64,000 nucleotides of DNA from Mactra quadrangularis. Its lineage: Eukaryota; Mollusca; Bivalvia; Venerida; Mactridae. The stretch is taken from positions 31,105,399 to 31,169,398 of the forward strand of contig CM046311.1 in the NCBI GenBank assembly GCA_025267735.1. The letters run 5' to 3'. The position numbers and the translations under genes are program-made. The notes under the pieces were generated by a model that was given only the letters and a program-made list of their open reading frames with translations, did not search any database and had not been told where the DNA came from. Of the stretch, positions 1 to 14,000 are shown piece after piece. How positions within the stretch are numbered: the first letter of the stretch is position 1; each line of letters starts with the position of its first letter.

Positions 1-257
1 CTCAGGTTTTTTACTTTCCTCGTGGAAAACTAAATGCCCTCGTTTTTTCGGAGCCTTTTTAGATCTCTTATTAACACAATCCTAGAAAGCAACACAGTGA
101 CTGATTAATATTCTGTCGAGACCAAGAACCAAACCAGGAATGTTAGTTTAGTTTGAAATAAAGTGGAACCCTAGATGAACAGCTATAGTATCTGATATCC
201 AAATAGTAAAATTTTCTTTTGTTTGTTAGTCATTTTTCTTTAAAAGGAGTATTATTA

Positions 258-396
258 GTTACACAGTCAGTTACTGACCGGATACGGTGTGATACCGGAT
301 CAGTAAATTAATATTGGGTGAGAGCGTAGCTCGAGCCCAATATTTATTCATTGACCCGGTATCACACCGTATCCGGTCAGTAACTGACTGTGTAAC
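258..396. repeat. 139-bp near-perfect palindrome (MITE-like)
   Basis: The sequence from GTTACACAGTCAG at the left is mirrored by its reverse complement at the right, with about 36 bp of outer arm. An inner arm (AATATTGGG / CCCAATATT) continues to a short GC-richer centre. It has no coding capacity. It is probably a foldback MITE. Confidence 0.75.
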
Positions 397-1080
397 GAAT
401 TTATCTTACCGAGTACCCCAAAATTAATTTTGGAGTAGAAAAATAAGGTTTCGTCAGCGCTATCATTTATAAATTTTGTTACTGACTGGATATTAGAATC
501 TACTGACCTAATATGGGATAATACATGGTCAGCACGTGACCGTTCTCGGCCAATGAAAAACGAGTATTCTGTACGAGGTAAGATAAGAAAACATATCAGG
601 AACAGCATCGCCACAAAAACACATGTACTGTCCTTCCACACAGCCAAAGAAAACCAAAGAGATGTTTTTATTTCATTTTTAAACTTTTGTTTTTTAACGA
701 GGGCCCTAATAAATATCAAAAGCAAATGCCTAATCGACTCCGGCTTGGAACGGACAGGGGCAAACTAACTGTCACTAGAGGACTAAAACAGGTTCTATTG
801 TGCACCAAGCTCACACTTACCCATCAGGTTCATGTTAGAAGAAACAATAAACATTTATAAATGTCTTGGTGAACAAAACTTCTAGCCACCTTTCACTAGT
901 TAAAATTAAAAAGTGTGGTTTAAAGCCGCTTCCATATACATGTTCAGCCGACTTTAAAATCTTGTACGATAACTCCCGATCACTGAAATCGCCCTCAGGC
1001 AGGCGATCCCTCGCAGTACCCATTTACACCAGGGTGGAGTGGAACAAGTGTAGGTTAATTTCTCGCTCAAGGAAATTAGC
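397..1080. other. Intergenic, no gene recognised
   Basis: Open frames here are short and overlap on both strands with no recognisable domain. Nothing else supported. Confidence 0.5.
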
Positions 1081-1156
1081 AGTTCTCCTAGTGGGGATCG
1101 AACCCGGGACCTCCCGATCCCAAAGTGTACGTCCTACCATTGGACCACTACTCCTA
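1081..1156 (-). repeat. tRNA-Pro-like sequence (SINE head or tRNA pseudogene)
   Basis: On the minus strand there is an A-box-like segment (TGGTCCAATGGTAGGAC), an anticodon-loop-like TTTGGGA (anticodon TGG, proline) and a B-box-like GGGTTCGATCCC. The ends do not form a proper acceptor stem, so this is more likely a SINE or pseudogene than a working tRNA gene. No SINE tail is recognised. Confidence 0.55.
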
Positions 1157-2051
1157 CATTTGACAATGTTGCATGCAGAAACACAAACACATGTAAAACA
1201 AAAGGCTAAAGTCATTGGCAAGGTGAAAGGCAAGTACTTGATGCACTTACTGACTAGAGTACAAAATTAAAATGAAACTGCATTTTATATTTAAATATGT
1301 TTTATTTAGAAATTGCAATGTTATAAATATGCATGAGTATAAAAGCATAAAACAACGTGATATTTTACATATCAAAAATACTGTACACGTATATTATGTG
1401 CTGTTGACACTCCCTGCATAAGTTACTATAAAAGTAAATAAATATAAATAATGTACCTTTCGTACATTGAGATTAATCATAATGATTAAAACAACCAACA
1501 AACGTAATACAGTCCAATAAAGAAACAAAAAACTTATATTGAAATCATGATATAATAATAAAAAAACGTTATTTAAAAGTTTAATGTTGCCAAGCAACGC
1601 TAAATTAAAACTTATAGAAGTTAAGATCATATAAACAAAGTAAAATCCGTTAACATCGTCATTATGATCAAGAGAAAACTTTATTGTCGTAAACAAGTAC
1701 TTCGTGCATATCAATTTCTTGTCGAGGACACACGAACACACTCATTCCATACATCACATTTAAAATACTTTGATATGGATTTTGTAAACCCTTTCAAAGC
1801 TTTACAATAGTAAAACATGTACAAAAATGTAAACCGCTTAAACAAAAATTAAATAGAAACAAACAAAATTCTATAAAAGAACACACAAAACAATAATTTC
1901 ATCTTTTGAATGATATGTTATTCATTACTAGAAAACATGCTTTGAAAAAAAAACATATTGAGTAAGTTACAAACAATCAAATGGAACCAATACATCATGA
2001 TACAAACAATAACAAACAAAAATACTGCATATCAAAATAAAAAGGAATGAT
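1157..2051 (-). other. Probable 3' UTR of BiP copy A and flank
   Basis: This stretch lies directly downstream of the copy A stop codon. A candidate AATAAA polyadenylation signal on the minus strand is at 1301-1306, which would give a 3' UTR of about 0.75 kb. No other gene is seen. Confidence 0.4.
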
Positions 2052-5000
2052 TTACAACTCTTCTTTGTCCGTCGTATCAGCACCCTGGTATAATTTGGAT
2101 ACAATCGGTTGAACTATTTTTTCTAGTTCCTCTTTCTGAGTTTTATAATCATCTATATCCGCATCAGAATTATTTTCTAACCATTCAACATTTTCATTTA
2201 TGGCATTTTCAATGACGTTTTTATCGTCACTATCCAATTTCCCTCCAAGTTTTTCGGAGTCAGTTATTTGATTTTTAAGCGAATATACGTAACTTTCCAA
2301 GTCAAATCTTGCTTGAATTTTCTCTTTCAAAAGTCTGTCTTCTTCAGCGTAAATATCAGCATCTTTAATCATGCGTTCAATTTCCTCCTCGGAAAGTCTA
2401 TTTTGATCATTTTCAATCACAATATTATTTTTCTGTCCAGTTCCTTTGTCTTCTGCGCTTACTCGCAAAATCCCGTTTACGTCAATCTCAAACGTGACTT
2501 CAATTTGGGGAATTCCCCTTGGTGCTGGAGGGATTCCCGTCAACTCAAATTTACCCAACAAATTATTGTTCTTTGTCATGGTTCGTTCACCTGAAACAAA
2601 AAACGTCATTTTATTGAAAATGTGTACACGTATGCCAATAAGAGTACATGTTATCTAGTTGTGCTAAGACTCGTAGATCTAGGCTAAGAACATCTTTTGA
2701 GCAAAAATCTTAAAAAATACTTCAAAGAAAATTTACATAAAGCAAAGAACAATAGGTTCGAGAGTGGAATGCTTGAACCAGTCTGAAAACAAAATTTTAT
2801 TATTTTTGACATCTATAAGAATCATATTAGTTGAAGTTAGGCACTATGTTAGTTTTGACTTCCATAACTTTATTCGCAGCTTTTTAGCATTTTGCTTTTC
2901 ATCTGATGAGGTTCATTTACTGTATCGACAGGATTCGCTGAAGACCTTAAGCTAGTAAGATAATGTCGAGCAAATAACAAATTAATTAAGCATTTTGCTT
3001 AAGAACTAATGGGAATCATGCCATCGGAAAGTGGCCTTGACAATAGGTCTCCCCAAGTGTAGACAGCAAGTCATGATATTCAAGCTACAATAAATGACTT
3101 AGAAAATTGAAAGTATGTTTTACAGTCTAACATAAAAGTTGTAAATTTTGTTGAAATCGTTAAGAATGGTATAAATACTAACCTTCAAAAACTTGAATGC
3201 TGACTGCAGGTTGATTATCAGCGGCTGTTGAGAATATTTGTGATTTTCTAGTTGGTACAGGAGTATTTCTTTCTATAAGTTTAGTCATTACCCCACCCAC
3301 TGTTTCTATACCAAGTGTCAGAGGATTGACGTTAATGATCACTACATCGTTCACGTCTTCAGCCCGTCCCAGAATTCCACCTTGTACCGCTGCACCGTAA
3401 GCTACGGCTTCGTCTGGGTTTATACCACGACTTGGTTCCTGTAAATAAACACCAAAACTAAATTTTAAAATATCTAGCTATTTACAAGGTTATTTTTTAA
3501 TCCAAATAATGAAAGTATGACATGAGCATTGTGTCGTCTGGAAGTACTAACGATATGAAATTAAAACGTTACAGGAGTTCTGAGGATATGTAAGATGCAA
3601 GATAACTCAGCAAACACATCGCGGGGTTAGCGCAAAGGGGTCGTAACTTACTCTTTTCTTACAGAGAGTTACGACCGTATTAGGCTAAACTCGCGACATG
3701 TACGTACTGTTAATGGAAAAAAATATGCTAAAAAGCGACTTATAAGTTATAAAGTTTATATAAGTCAGAACTAGAAGTAAGAGAACATGGACACGAGTGA
3801 TTTGGTCTTCAACTTTAGATACCCTCTGGAAAATTTACCGAGTATGTGACATTAAATTATAATTGTAACGAAAATACCGTCTAGATTGAGTTTTAGCCTA
3901 TCTACGAAGAGTTGCTTCCCTTTATTAATATACGCTATTGACTAGAAGCCGGACAGTTTATTATAGATATTTAAGTAGAAATCAGCTCGCCGGTTTGAGG
4001 TAATTAGACCGTTTTAAATATTTAGTTCAGATTTGAGATTGATTAAAGTTGTATTTTGTATGGAGCATGTTGTTTCCAGTCAGAAAATTGGTCATAAGAC
4101 GTTGATCATAGACGCTTATTAAACTGAGAGTAAGGTAAGCGTTTAGTTCTTCCAGCCAATCAAATCGCTCCATTGTCCTGGAGAGCAGTATATAAGGACG
4201 AGTCGTGTAAAAATCGCCAGTCTGGGTTCACTCGTCGTTGAGTTAACATCGCTCTTAATTATCTGGGACTTTGTCAGTATACCTGGCGCTACAAATCTAC
4301 CCACTCGCGTTCTTGTTCAAGCATTGCGCTTGCCCAAGAGAGTGATAGATAAGTTAGCCCTAATACCGGGTCGCAGTGTAAGAGAGATCGTTGTTGTAAC
4401 TCTGGTTTGTCCGTAAGTTGGAACTAAATTGTTGATGTTGGAGTTGGAACTCCTATAAGTTGTAACTTCATTGGAAGTTGGAGCTCGATCTATTAAGTTG
4501 TGTCTGTGGATAGCGTATATGTATATATGTAATTAACTGTGACTATTTCTTGTTCTGTCCTATCATTTTGTATCATTTATTTGTCCAATCATTAGTCTAA
4601 GCAAGACGAGGAAAATTGTTATATAATATTGTCTTTATGACTGACCTTACAAGAGGGTGAGTTACAACTTAAATCATTCATAAACCTACCTGATTAGATA
4701 CACGCTCGGTACACGTTACAAATTTGGTGGCAGCGCGGTGGGATACATCACTAGTACATATACTGTACTGCAGGTAGGTGAGTTCTGTAAATATTTGAGC
4801 CTTTGTATTTGAAAAGTTATAACTCACATAGTCACACCATGGCCTCTCAACGGTCGACAGAAGATATGTCTGAATATGCCAGTTACATAGAGCAACTTAA
4901 GCATGAAAATAAGATATTAAATTTGAAGCTGGAAATAGAAACTTTGCAAAACCAAGTCAATTCGTCTATGAAAGAATTGAATCTTTCAAACCAGGCTGTT

Positions 5001-8000
5001 GGGTCTGTAAAGCATGAGCATATCACGCCACAAGCATGTAGCACTCCACATGCACCAGCTTCAGACTCAGAATATGATAAGACGGAAGCCAAGCAAACTT
5101 CCCTAGCTAACTGGGATAGATTTGTGACAAAAAGACAAAAATCGGCTAAATTACCGTCCGCAGTTACAAAAACAGACACCTCACAAAATCAAAGTGCTGA
5201 AAGTCCAAAACAATCAAAATCATATATTAAGCCTGCAACTTTTGATGGCACGAGTTCATGGCTCGATTACAAGGCTCACTTTGAAGCCTGTAGTGAAATA
5301 AATGGTTGGAACGAAACACAAAAAGGGTTGTACTTGGCTGTCTCTTTAAGGGGTCCGGCTCAGGGTGTCTTTGGTAATTTAAACCATAACAAACAAGATT
5401 TCGAACAGTTATCCAAAGCACTTGAAGAACGATTTGCTCCGCCTAATCAAACTGAATTGCATCGAGCTCAGTTACGTGATAGACGTCAGCGTGCTACTGA
5501 AACACTGTCTGAAATGGGGCAAGATATTAGACGGCTAACTAACCTTGCCTATCCTTCGGCTCCAAGCGATGTTCGTGAAACCTTAGCCATGGAACAATTT
5601 ATTGATTCATTAGTTAGTACAGATATGAGACTTAGAATAAAGCAAGCTCGACCATCCAGTCTAAATGAAGCCTTGCGCCACGCGGTCGAACTTGAAGCAT
5701 TTCAAAGAGCCGAGCAAACTAATGGTTTACAAGGCTACACGAGAGCTGTATCTTCAGCTGAAACTTCAAGTCCTATGATTGATGCCGAGTTACAGCTTAT
5801 GAAAGCTTCTATAGCCGAAATGAAACAATGTTTGTCAAACATGGATAAACAATACAATAATCCGAATCCTGTAAATAACGGAAATCATGAAAGGACTAGT
5901 TACAACACTCCCCCCGTCCAAAATAAAGGTCCCATTTACCAACCACGGAGGCCGGGGAATAAATTCTCGATAAAATGTTACGAGTGTGGTAAATATGGTC
6001 ATAAGAAAATTGACTGTCGAAACAGACAACAAAGGTCAAACCATAATCAATCATCTTCACCAAATGTTAACTCATCGGGTAATTCGGGATCTGGTCTGTT
6101 CGTTGATGCAGAAATTAATGGTGTTGTCACCAACTGCTTGGTTGATACTGGTGCAACTCTGACAGTTATATCTTCTAAGTTTATTGACTCCTTACAACAA
6201 CCGGTTAAGCTTGAACTTTTCGAGTCAGATATCGTATCTGCTTCTGGAACTCCATTAAATGTGAAAGGGAAAACAGTTGTCACCGTATCAATAGGTGGTC
6301 AGAAAAGTAACGTAGATGTCATAGTAGCAGATATCGATATTGATGTTATATGCGGATTAGACGTCATGACGCAGATGAACATTATAGTAGATGTTGCTAA
6401 ACGGGAATTGGTAATGGGAACACAAAGAATTCAGTTAAACTGTGAAGGTAAGATTGGCTGCTATAGAGTTGTTGCTGCCGAAAGAGTGGAGGTACCTCCA
6501 AGATCTGAAATAATAACTGAGGGTAAAGTCGCAGCTGAAAATTTTGCTAAGGGCCTATACATGACTGAATCGAGTGAGCGAATATTGTCTCGAGAGCAAG
6601 GTCTGGTGGCAAAATGTGTTGTACAAATAGATAAAAAGATACCGCTCCGCGTAATGAATACATCAGAAATTTCTCAAGTAATATATCCTGGTACAAATTT
6701 AGCAACTCTCTGTCCAGTTGATCTTGTTGGGACTGGAAGAAAGGGGAAATCGACATGTGTAGAACAAGTTCCATCTCATATGCAGGAGTTATTTGAGAAC
6801 ACAGTTACAGGAATGGATCATACACAGGTTCGAGACGTAGCAAAAATGATGTCCAAATATTCACATATCTTTTCAACAAATGATTGTGATATAGGCAGGA
6901 CCGGAGTCATACGACATCAAATATTAACTGGAGATTCTCGACCGATTAAACAACCAATTCGACGTATACCTGAACATATGAACAACGAAGTGAATAATCA
7001 AATTGATGATATGCTTGATAATGGAATTATCAAACCCTCTGTAAGTCCATGGGCAAGTCCTGTAGTTATGGTTAAAAAGAAAGATGGTTCATATAGGTTC
7101 TGTGTGGACTACAGACAGTTGAATGCTAAAACAATTAAAGATGCATACCCGTTGCCACGAATCGATGAATCTCTTGACCAACTTTCAGGTGCAAATTTGT
7201 TCTCATCTTTAGACCTAAGTTCTGGATATTGGCAGGTTGAAATAAACGAGAATGACCAAGCTAAGACCGCCTTTGCAACACGAAAAGGTTTATTTCAATT
7301 CGAAGTTATGCCATTTGGTCTTTGCAACGCACCGGCAACGTTTGAGAGATTAATGGAGACAGTTCTTGCTGGATTACACTGGCAAATTTGTTTAATTTAT
7401 CTAGACGACATAATCGTCATAGCAAAAACTTTTGAAGAAATGATACAGAATCTCTGTGTTATATTTGATCGATTAGAGGAAGCTAATCTCAAGCTAAAGC
7501 CCAGAAAATGTCAATTATTCAAGAAAGAGGTAGAATTTCTCGGTCATATTATTTCTTCTGGAGGTATAAAAACAGATCCAAAGAAAATTAAGTGCGTACA
7601 AGATTGGCCTGTCCCAAATAATGTCAAAGAAATTCGTTCATTTTTGGGTTTAGCTAGTTATTACCGTAAGTTTATTTGTAACTTTTCAGAAGTTGCAAAG
7701 CCATTGCATCAGTTGACCGAGAAAGGTAAGAAATTTGTCTGGACCGACAAATGCACGTACGCTTTCAATAAATTAAAACAACTTTTGACACAAGCTCCAG
7801 TTTTAGCTCATCCAGATTTTGACGTACCTTTTATCTTGGATACGGATGCAAGTGATCTCGCAATAGGCGCGGTTCTGTCGCAAAAGGTTGATAATAAAGA
7901 GCATGTTATTGCATATGCCAGTCGTACTTTAACGAAAGCCGAACGAAAGTATTGTGTAACCAGAAAAGAGCTATTGGCATTGGTTCATTTTGTTAAACAT

Positions 8001-11000
8001 TTTCGGCATTACTTGTATGGTAAGAAGTTTACCATCCGAACTGATCATGGTTCCCTCCGTTGGTTGATGCAGTTCAAAAATCCTGAAGGCAAAATTGCCA
8101 GATGGTTAGAAGTTTTGTCAGCTTACGATTTCAGTGTAGAACACAGGCCTGGGAGATTGCACGGTAATGCTGATGGTATGAGTCGAATTCCAAATGAGGG
8201 GTCAAATCTCAATGGTCAAATACTCCACCTTGAATTAAAATCCCATGAAGAGTCGTTTAAGGATTCAACAGAAATGTCCATAAAAGAAGCCCAGGATGAT
8301 AACCATGATATATCTCTTGTCAAATCTTGGTTAAATAAGAATGAGAGACCGAGTTATAACACTATTGGTAGTGAGAGTAACCATTTGAAGTCTCTTTGGA
8401 ATCAATGGAACAGATTGGAAATTAGGGATGACTTAGTCGTTCGAAGATGGGACGTTCTTGGCACAAACATTGTGTCGTGGCAAGTGATAGTTCCAATGCA
8501 ATTGCGGAGAAAAATCCTCAAGTATTCCCATGATATTCCAGCTTCAGGACACCTTGGCGTAAATAAAACTTTGAGTAAAATTAGACAAAAATATTACTGG
8601 CCGGGACTTCAACATGACGTCCGAACGTATATATCGGGCTGTGAATCTTGTCTGAAAAGAAAGGGCCCCATTCCAAGTTATAAAGCGCCAATGCAAGTAG
8701 TGAGATCTGGTTATCCATTCGAGCGGATTGCCATAGATATACTCGGCGAATTGCCACGAACTGAAAAAGGCAATAAATACATCCTGGTTGTTGCCGATTA
8801 CTTCACGAAGTGGACGGAATCTTTCCCAATGATAAACATGGAAGCCAGAACCGTCGCAAAAATTCTTGTGGAAGAATTGATTTGTCGTTTTGGAGTACCA
8901 CAGATCATTCATTCTGACCAAGGGAGACAGTTTGAAAGCGAACTATTTACCGAGGTTTGTAATTTATTACACATTCAGAAAACTAGGACCACACCATATC
9001 ATCCTCAGTCTGACGGTATGGTGGAGCGGTTCAATAAAACCTTAGCTACTATGTTAAGTATGTATGTCAAAGAAAACCAGCAAGACTGGGATGACCAACT
9101 TCCATATGTTATGATGGCTTATAGGGCTACAGAACATGAAACAACAGGTATGAGTCCAAACTTACTTATGTTAGGTAGAGAAACATCCACCCCATTGGAT
9201 ATAGCAGTCGGGTTACCAAATGTCGTAAAACAAATACCACATACACAGTGGGTATGGGAGCTACAGGAACGACTGGAATTAGCTCATAATTTGGTAAGAA
9301 ATCATACAGGTAAATCTATTCAGAAACAGAAAAGGTATCATGATGCTAAGATATGTTATGAGACTTTTAAGCCTGGTGACAAAGTTCTTGTCTATTTTCC
9401 TGTTAAAAAAGTTGGATGCTCGTCCAAATTTACATCATTTTGGCGAGGGCCTTATGAAGTTGTAGCTCAGTTATCTGATGTTCTGTATAAGGTTACGTGT
9501 GGTCGAACTGGTCAACCACAAATTATACATGTCAATCGTATAAGAAAGTTGAAAGACCAAAATCTGTTTCAGAAAGATGATAAAATCGAACATGTTGAGC
9601 CTGTCGCTACCGATATAATGTATGATGGCGAAACTCAAGACACATGTCTTGAAGATGTAGTTATGAGTGATAATGATAATGTGGATGATGATGAGGAAGT
9701 TGTAACCAACAGATATGGCAGAACTATTAAGAAACCCTTATATTTACAAGACTTTGTTTGCTCCATTTTCAGTATGGCAAAGACCAAGCATACCCCAAGG
9801 AAAGTTACCTCAACCTTATGTCCAATCTGCAAGGACGTTATAGACGTACATCAGAATTTTGGGGAGCATGTGACATTATGCACTGCTTCAAGGTTTAAGT
9901 GTGATGAATGTGGCGCATTGTTCAAGAAGCAAGCATACATGAACCAGCACAAGAAACGGGCTCACGTAGATAAGAAAGGTAAAAGTTTGCAAGAAATGCC
10001 CTCCACCAGTAAAGAAGGAGACACGAGTGAAAGCGAGAGTAATTCGGAATGGGATAGCGATCCAGAGATAGTTGTGGGTGATGAAGAAACGTCGGAAAAG
10101 GAAGATACCGATGACAATAATAACATAGTGAACATTGATAAGAACAACCATTCTGTATCTGACACGTTGATAGACAATCCGTCTGAGCAGTCGTTGCAAC
10201 TTGCTCGTACAATTAGAAAGAGGACAATGCCTGCTCCTGTAATGGCACCAGTAAAGGTAAAGAAAGTATCTGCTGAGAATAGGGATATTCATGACAATTG
10301 TGCTAGCATCAATGTTTGGGAAAGTAGTGGAGATAGTAATGTTAAGGGCAGGAATAGTTGTAAGAGTGTACAAGAAAGTGAGATGGACGAAAATCTTACA
10401 CCGGTGAGAGACTTAAGCCAAACTACATTTGATGACAAGTATGTTCAGACTGAGAAGACTGTGGAAGATAACTCAGAAAGATCTCTCTCTGAAGATGATC
10501 TGATGTTCGGAAAATTCATGTCACACGAATTCAGTTTCATCAAAGACAAGAAGCAAAGAAGGGTTGCAAAGTTGAAAATACATCAGATCCTTGTAGAAGC
10601 TCAGGATGCTGATGACTTGCAATAACTGTTTTTTTTAAAGTGTTCTAAGAGGTTCGATTTCTAGCCAATGTTAAATCTGTAGAGACAGATGTTTAGATGT
10701 TATACGTTCACAGGAAGTGGACTTATTGTTATTTCATGTATAATGTTGTTAGTTTATTAAAGTTAGTTAACTTTGTTTACAGACTTATGTTTGAATATAT
10801 TTTTTTTATTGTTAATAGTGTCTTAATATGCTTATTAAACTGAGAGTAAGGTAAGCGTTTAGTTCTTCCAGCCAATCAAATCGCTCCATTGTCCTGGAGA
10901 GCAGTATATAAGGACGAGTCGTGTAAAAAATCGCCAGTCTGGGTTCACTCGTCGTTGAGTTAACATCGCTCTTAATTATCTGGGACTTTGTCAGTATACC

Positions 11001-14000
11001 TGGCGCTACAAATCTACCCACTCGCGTTCTTGTTCAAGCATTGCGCTTGCCCAAGAGAGTGATAGATAAGTTAGCCCTAATACCGGGTCGCAGTGTAAGA
11101 GAGATCGTTGTTGTAACTCTGGTTTGTCCGTAAGTTGGAACTAAATTGTTGATGTTGGAGTTGGAACTCCTATAAGTTGTAACTTCATTGGAAGTTGGAG
11201 CTCGATCTATTAAGTTGTGTCTGTGGATAGCGTATATGTATATATGTAATTAACTGTGACTATTTCTTGTTCTGTCCTATCATTTTGTATCATTTATTTG
11301 TCCAATCATTAGTCTAAGCAAGACGAGGAAAATTGTTATATAATATTGTCTTTATGACTGACCTTACTAGAGGGTGAGTTACAACTTAAATCATTCATAA
11401 ACCTACCTGATTAGATACACGCTCGGTACACGTTACATAATTAATATACATTCCGTTTGTTTTTCATGTCAGCATTGCATGCATTATAGTAACTAGTACA
11501 GTAAATTTCCTTAATCGGAGCCCTTTAATATCTATGTTCTTAAAAGCGAAATTCTATTAACATAGAGACATCGTACTTCTCAAATTTAGCATTTGGGACT
11601 TAGGAAATCATCATAAAAGTATGGTTTTGCAATAATCAGTGGTCTTTATAAAATAAACCAAACAAACAAACATTTCATTCAAAAAAGTAAATAATACCAC
11701 TCATAAATCTACATATTCTTTCATTAAATGTATCTGATTTACAAAAAAGGTCAAAGGTTACAAAGTGTCAAGGTCGTATCAAAGGTCAAAGGTCAAATGT
11801 TAAATCAAAGGTTAAATGTTAAATCAAAGGTCAAATGGTACTAACCTTGCCATTAAAGAACTGTTTAACAAGTTGTTGTACTTTTGGAACCCTAGTAGAA
11901 CCACCAACAAAAACTATCTCATCAACCTCGGATATCTTTATATCACCATCAGCTAAAACTTTACGTACTGGTTCTAGAGTTGATTTAAATAAATCCTGAA
12001 ACACACAAACATAATCAATATAAACAATTTATTCATAAATTTTCAAATCAATGCCATGCACAAGCATTGACATTGATATAATTTAACCATTCAGTTTACA
12101 TAGCCTTTATATGTTTTCTGTACATAAATACTTATGTAGACACATAATATTCAAAATGTAATCAATCATGTCGAAATTCGTCAAATTCTTGCTGCAGTAA
12201 GTACTAAGTACGTAACTCTCTTTTTATTCGAAAATGCATATGTAAGCGTTTGAATTGTAATTGTATTTCCTAAATTCTCCGCACATTTTTTTGCAACTAA
12301 CTTGGTTTAACAGGGAAATTAGTGTCAATGATTTAATTTCACAAGATCGATAAAGAATGCTCGGTTAAAGGAGATAAGTAGCTATTTTATGTGAAATTTG
12401 GTGTCATTCAAAACACAATACAATAAATAAATTGTCCTACATACCATATTAAGTTCTTCAAATTTAGCTCTTGTAAGTGTTTCACGTAAATCAAAACTTC
12501 CAAATAATGATTCAATTTCAATCACAGTTTGATGTGAAGATGACAATGCACGTTTTCCTTTCTCAACTTCTCTGCGCAACTTTTGAAGTGCGCGCGCATC
12601 ATTTCTGACATCAGTTCCGGTTTTCTTTTTAATAAGCTTGATAAAGTATTCCATAACTTTTTGGTCGAAGTCTTCACCGCCGAGATGAGTGTCTCCATTT
12701 GTAGCAAGAACTTCAAAGACTCCGTTATCAATAGTAAGTAGAGAAACATCAAATGTTCCGCCACCAAGATCAAACACCAGAATATTCTGTTCATCTTTGC
12801 CTTTCTTGTCTAAACCATAAGCCAGAGCGGCTGCTGTTCTGTAAAATATAGGAACATATACATGAAGTCATTATACTTGAGAGTGTATGTATGAGTGTTT
12901 CGTAAGAAAACGTTTAAGAGTAAGTTTTTACTTTTACGGGGACATTGGTCAATAGATAGCTTTTTGGTTTTTATACTCATTTATTTGTATTTAAAATTTA
13001 GATTAATCACTTCCTGGTCCCCCAGTACCGAGCTAGTAGGATAAAATGCCTTGCATAAGGAAACAACGGGGTATGTTTTGGATGGATTCAAAAACAACAC
13101 GGAACTGGCTATCCTATGTTTACTAGTCCATACGTGGAAACTTAATAACCATTTTATTTGAAAACATTTTACACGACAACATATACTTTTAAAAGGTCAA
13201 CAAAATTGGAATTGAAGAATCCTATACTTACGGTTCATTTAAAATTCTCATAACGTTCAGACCAGCTATCCTTCCAGCGTCTTCAGTTGCACGTCTTTGT
13301 GCGTCATTAAAGTAAGCAGGAACGGTAACTACTGCATGTGTGACATTTTCTCCCAAGTATGACTCTGCGATTTGTTTCATCTCGCGTAATACCATTGCCG
13401 AGACCTCTTCCGGCGAGAATGTCTTGACCTCTGACCCAACATTGACCTGCACGTAAGGTTTGTTGTTGACGTTGACAACTTTGAATGGGTAGTATTTCAA
13501 ATCTTTCTGTACGACTGGGTCATCCCAGGTTCTACCTATGAAACGTTTGACATCGAAGATCGTATTTTTCGGATTTGACGTAAGCTGGCTTTTAGCAGCG
13601 TCCCCAATCAGACGCTCGCCGTCTTCAGTAAAAGCTACATAAGATGGAGTAATTCTGTTGCCTTGATCATTCGTTATTATTTCAACCCTGCCTTTCTGAT
13701 ATACACCGACACTGAAAATGAATAAATTAATCAGCGTAAATAAAAACTTGATTAAGTAAAATAAAACCCTTATTTATTAAAAAGTGCAAATAGATCTACT
13801 TGTAAATCTAACAGTTTTGTTGAAATTCCATTCTCTGTATTACAATAAAATTCCGCTATATAAATCACCATAATTTTTGTTGAATCATGCCATTTTTGAC
13901 AATTTTAAGTCCCAAAAATGCCTAATTTCATATGAAAAGAAAATGCCCCTTTGATAAGAACAACGATAACAATTAAGACTTTTGATTTGATGGTCCTAAT

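Larger units (their letters stand above)
4114..11437 (+). mobile_element. Full-length Ty3/gypsy-type LTR retrotransposon
   Basis: Two LTRs flank a primer-binding site and one gag-pol frame. The order protease, reverse transcriptase, RNase H, integrase is that of the Ty3/gypsy (Metaviridae) group. The LTRs differ by one substitution and one indel that I can find, so insertion was recent. Bases flanking the two LTRs (ATAGAC and TAATT) do not match, so no target duplication is visible. No clear polypurine tract is seen before the 3' LTR. The element lies in intron 4 of BiP copy A, in the opposite orientation. Confidence 0.95.

Noticed and set aside
10829..10830. TG at the start of the 3' LTR as the true LTR end with a target duplication
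   Set aside because: The 5' LTR has CG at this point and the flanks do not match, so I could not define a duplication.
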